From NCBI GenBank assembly GCA_902469555.1, contig CABRDB010000036.1, forward strand, positions 1-35,822: a stretch of DNA of 35,822 bases, written 5' to 3'. The DNA comes from an uncultured Collinsella sp. Its GTDB lineage: Bacteria; Actinomycetota; Coriobacteriia; Coriobacteriales; Coriobacteriaceae. The translations under genes and the position numbers were made by a program. The number at the start of each line of letters is the position of its first letter. Position 1 is the first letter of the stretch. The notes beneath the pieces are model-generated. The model saw only the letters and a list, made by a program, of their open reading frames with translations, did no database searches and was not told where the DNA came from. Of this stretch, positions 32,015 to 35,822 are shown piece by piece.

Positions 32015-32037
32015 CTCCGGGCCGGCCACAAATAGCT

Positions 32038-33870
32038 TTATCGAATCCGATTGCTCTTCATCATCCGGATCGTTGGCGTCTCGTCGGCAAAGTCATCGTC
32101 TATCTGTAGTTCAAGGGGCACCGTAATGGAGCTTCCCAGCGCGGTCGCGGTTCCCGGGGCGAATGCGGGAAGGCGCATGACCTGGCCATTTGATATGGAA
32201 GGGATATTGCGGCGAACGTAATCGAGGTCGTAAGAGTTCTGAATGCGGTGGATTATGAAGGTTCCCGTCTGAGAGAGCACGACGCGGGAAAGCTCACTGG
32301 GGATTTGGCTGATGGCGGTAAGGTAAATGCCAAACTTACGGCCCTCCCGTGCAATTCGATTGAACACTGAGTCGTCTGTCAGGTCTGCATCCCTGATATA
32401 GCGATGCGCCTCGTCAAAAATGAGATAGATGGGTGTCGAGGAGCCTCTTCCTGCATCTAGGCTAGCCTGAAAGAGGGTGCGCGCAACGTAGTGGGAAAAC
32501 AACTTCAATCCTGACTCGTCGATTATCTGAGATACGTCTAGCACAAGAATGCCATGCCCCTTGTTTAAGAGGGCAGCAATTGACTCGCCCCGCTCAAGTG
32601 AGAAGAGGTCTTGCGAATACCTTTCCCTAAGGTTTCTAAGCTGAGTAACCAGCCCCTCTGAATACGACCTTATCTGACGGTTGCCCCGCACTTCTTCTTC
32701 GTCGAACACGAAGTCAAGCGCATCAACGACGTCAGAGATTGAGACCTCGCTTTTAGGTTTTTCGTACTCACATAAGATGCGTTCGATATTGGGAAGTCCA
32801 TCGGACATGTATTCGTCCTCGATGAACTCCTTCAAAAGGGACTCAAGCCCTTCGACGACATCTTTCGATATGTTTCCGTATTCCAGGTTGAAAGACACTA
32901 ACAGGTTATGAGCGGTCTGAGGGCGAGAGAAAGGTCCGGACTCGCGTTCGAGAATCTTGTTAAGTTCTCCCTCAATCGGCTGGTAATACTTTGAGACCTG
33001 AAACTTCCTCGCTGCGTGGCTATCGATGCTCGTGTCCCGAATTGCGGTATATGCAAAGGCAGCAAATAGCTTCTTCTTGCCCTCCTCGTTGAGGTGGGAG
33101 TATCTCACGGCCCTCTCAAGCAGAGGTTTCTGGATGCGTCGCGAGGGGTCGAGAATAGCTGACCAGTCATCCATCGACAACTCTCCGGGCGCGAGGTGGT
33201 ACTCATCAGCGCCGATTCGTCTCGTGCAGCCGTAACCGCCGCGCGTGAGAAAGTCATAATCGCCGTGCAGATCGAAGACGAAGAATCGGGGCTCTGCATC
33301 GAGCGCGTCCTCGGCATCTAAGAGCGATGCCGCCCTATCAAGCAGGAGCCGCGCGGTTGAGGACTTTCCCGAGCCGGTATTACCGAGAATAGCGAGATGA
33401 CCAGAGAACAGGGAATCGATATCAAAAGTGGGTCTTACTGAATCGTACCCAGCGAGGGACCCAATCTCGACTCCTTCCCGCACGCAAAAGACCCTCTTGA
33501 GGATTGATTCATCGCAGGCATAGACATTGGAGCCGACCATGGGGAGGTCTACTACGCCGGGCACGTAGGAAGATCCTTCAATCTCTCCAATGGGGACGGC
33601 GGTGAAGATATAGCTCGTGCTAAACCTCGACGAAGGCTGGTCGGAATACGGCCTCTCGGCCTCTTCTACGGAAGTCACGCGAAAAATGATCTTTGTCGAG
33701 ATAGAGAGATAGGAAAAGAGATATTGATTGAGCCCGTTTAGATGCCTTGGCTCGCCATCGAGCATCCGGTCTGAAAAGTCGGAACGTGATGCGCGTAGTC
33801 TTATCTTCTCCTGATCCATATAGCAGATGGTGCCGATGAGCCAACCCGGATTGGGAACCTCATTAGTCAT
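32038..33870 (-). CDS. HerA-like ATPase of a SIR2-HerA defence system
   Basis: A 610-residue HerA/FtsK-superfamily ATPase. A HAS-barrel-like N-terminal region (1-150) is followed by Walker A ILGNTGSGKSSTARLLL (161-177), FVFDLHGDYD (Walker-associated, about 197-206), GILVLDVSQI and IYLIFDEAHRYI (Walker B, DE), then IAREGRKFGIYLTAISQIPS with the GRKFG arginine region. HerA forms hexamers; in SIR2-HerA systems the two proteins assemble into one complex whose NAD-degrading or nuclease activity is switched on by phage. ATG 33870 overlaps the sir2 stop by eight bases, so translation is coupled. It ends before a terminator. Confidence 0.88.
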   Translation of the reverse strand: MTNEVPNPGWLIGTICYMDQEKIRLRASRSDFSDRMLDGEPRHLNGLNQYLFSYLSISTKIIFRVTSVEEAERPYSDQPSSRFSTSYIFTAVPIGEIEGSSYVPGVVDLPMVGSNVYACDESILKRVFCVREGVEIGSLAGYDSVRPTFDIDSLFSGHLAILGNTGSGKSSTARLLLDRAASLLDAEDALDAEPRFFVFDLHGDYDFLTRGGYGCTRRIGADEYHLAPGELSMDDWSAILDPSRRIQKPLLERAVRYSHLNEEGKKKLFAAFAYTAIRDTSIDSHAARKFQVSKYYQPIEGELNKILERESGPFSRPQTAHNLLVSFNLEYGNISKDVVEGLESLLKEFIEDEYMSDGLPNIERILCEYEKPKSEVSISDVVDALDFVFDEEEVRGNRQIRSYSEGLVTQLRNLRERYSQDLFSLERGESIAALLNKGHGILVLDVSQIIDESGLKLFSHYVARTLFQASLDAGRGSSTPIYLIFDEAHRYIRDADLTDDSVFNRIAREGRKFGIYLTAISQIPSELSRVVLSQTGTFIIHRIQNSYDLDYVRRNIPSISNGQVMRLPAFAPGTATALGSSITVPLELQIDDDFADETPTIRMMKSNRIR

Positions 33871-35137
33871 TCTTGTCACCAAGCCCCAAAGATCCAGATG
33901 CCACATCGTCTCCGAAGGTGATCTCGGGCCCGATAAAGTCAGCAAATTCCGAGAAGTATAGCGGGCGCTTGCGGTCCAGTTCCCTTTCACTTGGATATAC
34001 GAAATAGGTGTTCGCGCCACCTGCCTTATCGTAGAACACACGTGTAGGGGAACCGACATCTGCTTCTGCCGGGTTGCCGATAAAGGCGAGGAGCGTGAAA
34101 TCGGGCCTCGCAAGAGCCTGGCTGATAAGGTTTGATATGTGAGAGTCCGCGAAGCTGAATCCACAAGTCAGAAGGACTGTGTTGGGGACGGCGAGGGCAT
34201 TTACGAACTCGCGGAACATATCGCTATAGGGGGAGCCCTGGGTCAAGGCGTATTTGGAAGTCATCGGGGCGATAAGTTGTCTGTCGCCTTGGTACTCGTC
34301 GGTGATGTCGGGAAACCTGGGGACCCTTACGACGTTTCCGTCATAAATCCTCCAGTTGATGGACCCGTGCATCTTGTAAAGGCGAAAGAAGGGGTTCACC
34401 GGTTCGTAGTGATCCCTGAATCTCTCGTCGAGGTCAATCGGCCTGCGATGGTATTCCCGCGGGTTGAATGTGGGTATCAGCCCGTTCGAGAACCCGTCCA
34501 CATAGGCGTAGCCGCTCGATTCAAGGGCCATCTCATGAAATAGGTCGTAGTTTGTTGTGAAGAGATTAACGACGTCGAAGGCAGCTTGACCACCGCGCGC
34601 AAGGATCTGTCGCGATACGCCAAGTCCCTGAACAAACTTACGATAGCTATCAAGGACGTCGGAGTGCTCCGCGCTGTATTTGATGTCGACGGACTCGAGA
34701 AAGGCCTTGCGAACTGCATCGGAAACCCTCTTGTCGTCATCGGCGCTATCTAGAGAGCCCTCGATGCGCTGACTCAGCCACGAGAGGAGGTTCTCTATGT
34801 TCGAGTACTTCGCAGGGTCTTCGTTATCTCGACAGGCAATTTTAGTTATCCGACTTTCCAGAAGGATAGATAGATCGGGATCGTTGAGCTTGAGGTCCGC
34901 TCGCAAGTTCCTGAAGGTTTCACCCATCAGGGGAATGGCCGGAGTAGATGCGCCAGAGCCGATAAGCGTGGCTAGGTTAATCGACCTGGAAAGAATGCCT
35001 TGAACAAAATGTCTGGCTTCTACCGCGTTTACCTCACGCCTTGTTGCACCCCTCTGCAAGGTAAAAAGGGGTTTGGAGGATTCTTTCTGCATATCGGAGG
35101 ACACGTTGCCCGGTATGTTTATTGCGTTGTCAGACAT
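33863..35137 (-). CDS. SIR2 domain effector of a SIR2-HerA defence system
   Basis: A 424-residue protein from ATG 35137, behind TTGGGAG. SIR2-type NAD-binding motifs: LATLIGSGAST (55-65), VNLFTTNYDLF (190-200), LYKMHGSINWR (253-263) with His257 as probable catalytic base, and LLTCGFSFADSHISNLI further on. Such defence SIR2 proteins hydrolyse NAD+ to stop phage growth. The frame stays open upstream to 35389 because it runs into a methyltransferase remnant; that part (helicase-tail-like GCKVRHKAWGAGTVTRIDGG) does not belong to SIR2, so the internal ATG is used. HerA follows with an eight-base overlap. Confidence 0.87.
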   Translation of the reverse strand: MSDNAINIPGNVSSDMQKESSKPLFTLQRGATRREVNAVEARHFVQGILSRSINLATLIGSGASTPAIPLMGETFRNLRADLKLNDPDLSILLESRITKIACRDNEDPAKYSNIENLLSWLSQRIEGSLDSADDDKRVSDAVRKAFLESVDIKYSAEHSDVLDSYRKFVQGLGVSRQILARGGQAAFDVVNLFTTNYDLFHEMALESSGYAYVDGFSNGLIPTFNPREYHRRPIDLDERFRDHYEPVNPFFRLYKMHGSINWRIYDGNVVRVPRFPDITDEYQGDRQLIAPMTSKYALTQGSPYSDMFREFVNALAVPNTVLLTCGFSFADSHISNLISQALARPDFTLLAFIGNPAEADVGSPTRVFYDKAGGANTYFVYPSERELDRKRPLYFSEFADFIGPEITFGDDVASGSLGLGDKND

Positions 35138-35621
35138 GCATGCTCCCAATAAACTCAAGAACTCCTGCTCGAACGCGCCCGGGAACTGAAACATCCGCTC
35201 CTTGCCCCCGATGCTCACGTAGATCGAGCCGCCGTCTATCCTCGTCACGGTGCCGGCGCCCCATGCCTTGTGGCGCACCTTGCACCCGGCTCCCAGTGCG
35301 TTCAACTGGGCCTTGTTCGACGCCGGCCGCGCCGCTGTCGGCCGCGGTTTTCGGCTTCTCTGCGCCAGCCTTTCTCGCCGCGACGGCACCGTGTATGCAG
35401 TCGGTCGCGCTCTTGCGGTAGCGCGAGGCCACCACGGAAAGCTTGCGTCGCAGCACCTCAGCGAGGAAGTTGCCGTTGTCGTACGGCGGCTCCAGGAACC
35501 GGGAGTCGATGCGCTCCGTCTCGGATTTCACCATGTCAAGCATGGCGTTCACCTCGCACTCGTTGGTGAAGACCTCGCCAACGTCCTGAACGCGCTCCTT
35601 TGATTTACCCTGTACAGCCAA
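35138..35621 (-). pseudogene. Collapsed DNA methyltransferase gene
   Basis: From a TTG at 35621 (AAGGGGTG upstream) the frame reads MAVQGKSKERVQDVGEVFTN then ECEVNAMLDMVKSE and RIDSRFLEPPYDNGNFLAEVLRRK. This is the N-terminus of Eco57I-like adenine methyltransferases, whose motif I is FLEPACGNGNFL; here the glycine-rich part reads PPYDNGNF. After about 75 residues a frameshift near 35340-35390 leads to KAQLNALGAGCKVRHKAWGA then GTVTRIDGGSIYVSIGGKER, a C-terminal beta domain found on such enzymes and on UvrD-like helicases. The 400-1000 residues expected between are missing. The remnant runs straight into the SIR2 frame. Confidence 0.65.
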
Positions 35622-35666
35622 AAAACACCCCTTAGCCCATGCCGGCGGATCAGAAAACCGCAGCAT

Positions 35667-35822
35667 AAAACACTAGTGAACAATTCTAACAGAAGGTGCG
35701 GACGCAATATTGCATCTGTTCCCAAGCGGAGCCTTTGCAGCAACCGCCACGGGACGCAGGCCAACCGTTCATTATTATGCCCCCCCAGCGGAGCAACCAC
35801 TGCCACGTGCTCGCCCGTCGGG
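35667..35822. other. Right edge without assignable gene
   Basis: About 155 bases. Minus-strand frames are open but show no recognisable protein. A C7 run lies near 35780. A promoter for the minus-strand unit (methyltransferase remnant, SIR2, HerA) should be here; TTGTTC with TATGCT-like sequence around 35665-35688 is suggestive only. Confidence 0.25.

Noticed and set aside
33863..35389. A single 508-residue SIR2 protein starting near 35389
   Set aside because: The first 84 residues match the tail of another protein type and belong to the methyltransferase remnant. ATG 35137 has its own ribosome site and begins the SIR2 part.
1..35822. CRISPR array
   Set aside because: No regularly spaced short direct repeats were found. 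The only tandem repeat is the two-copy 129-base unit at 2824-3053.

Overview
The window looks like a gut actinobacterium of the class Coriobacteriia, most probably Collinsella or a close relative. This is inferred from high-GC coding, the sufC-B-D-S-U gene order with a divergent Rrf2 regulator, a GGGtGRT gene paired with an iron-sulfur scaffold gene, and the style of the LPXTG-like surface protein and glycosyltransferases. No rRNA or complete tRNA is present, so the assignment rests on gene content only.

Region 1 (1-2.85 kb) is the right end of a prophage. It holds the C-terminal end of a probable phage reverse transcriptase, a small structural-type protein, an XkdX-like protein, two holin-type membrane proteins, an endolysin and a 36-residue membrane peptide, closed by a strong terminator. 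The 3' part of a tRNA-Lys(CTT) follows as the attachment site, then a tandem duplication of the tRNA end plus its terminator.

Region 2 (3-8 kb) is core metabolism: an FAD flavoprotein of the fumarate reductase/aspartate oxidase type, the GGGtGRT protein with its NifU-like scaffold, and a RayT-type transposase relative that has lost its expected catalytic residues.

Region 3 (8.5-14.5 kb) is a tightly overlapping SUF iron-sulfur assembly operon (sufC, sufB, sufD, sufS, sufU; minus strand). It diverges from an Rrf2 regulator with three cysteines. The space between them carries two long inverted repeats and one short IscR-like inverted repeat lying on the predicted suf -35 box.

Region 4 (14.6-27.8 kb) is cell surface biogenesis: a sortase-type wall protein with a lysozyme-like domain, a degenerate ATPase/nuclease-fold protein, a GlfT-like glycosyltransferase, an acyltransferase broken in a homopolymer, and a run of five family 2 glycosyltransferases made of a duplicated gene pair plus a two-domain enzyme.

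Region 5 (27.9-35.8 kb) is a defence island built from complete and broken parts: an ATPase remnant, an AbiE toxin-antitoxin pair with a shortened toxin, a RhuM-Fic fusion, a 19-residue hydrophobic peptide, a duplicated and broken 3' end of the two-domain glycosyltransferase, a SIR2-HerA pair, and a collapsed DNA methyltransferase gene. The first block of the island (27.8-31.3 kb) lies between two copies of the same glycosyltransferase 3' end, which suggests how it arrived.
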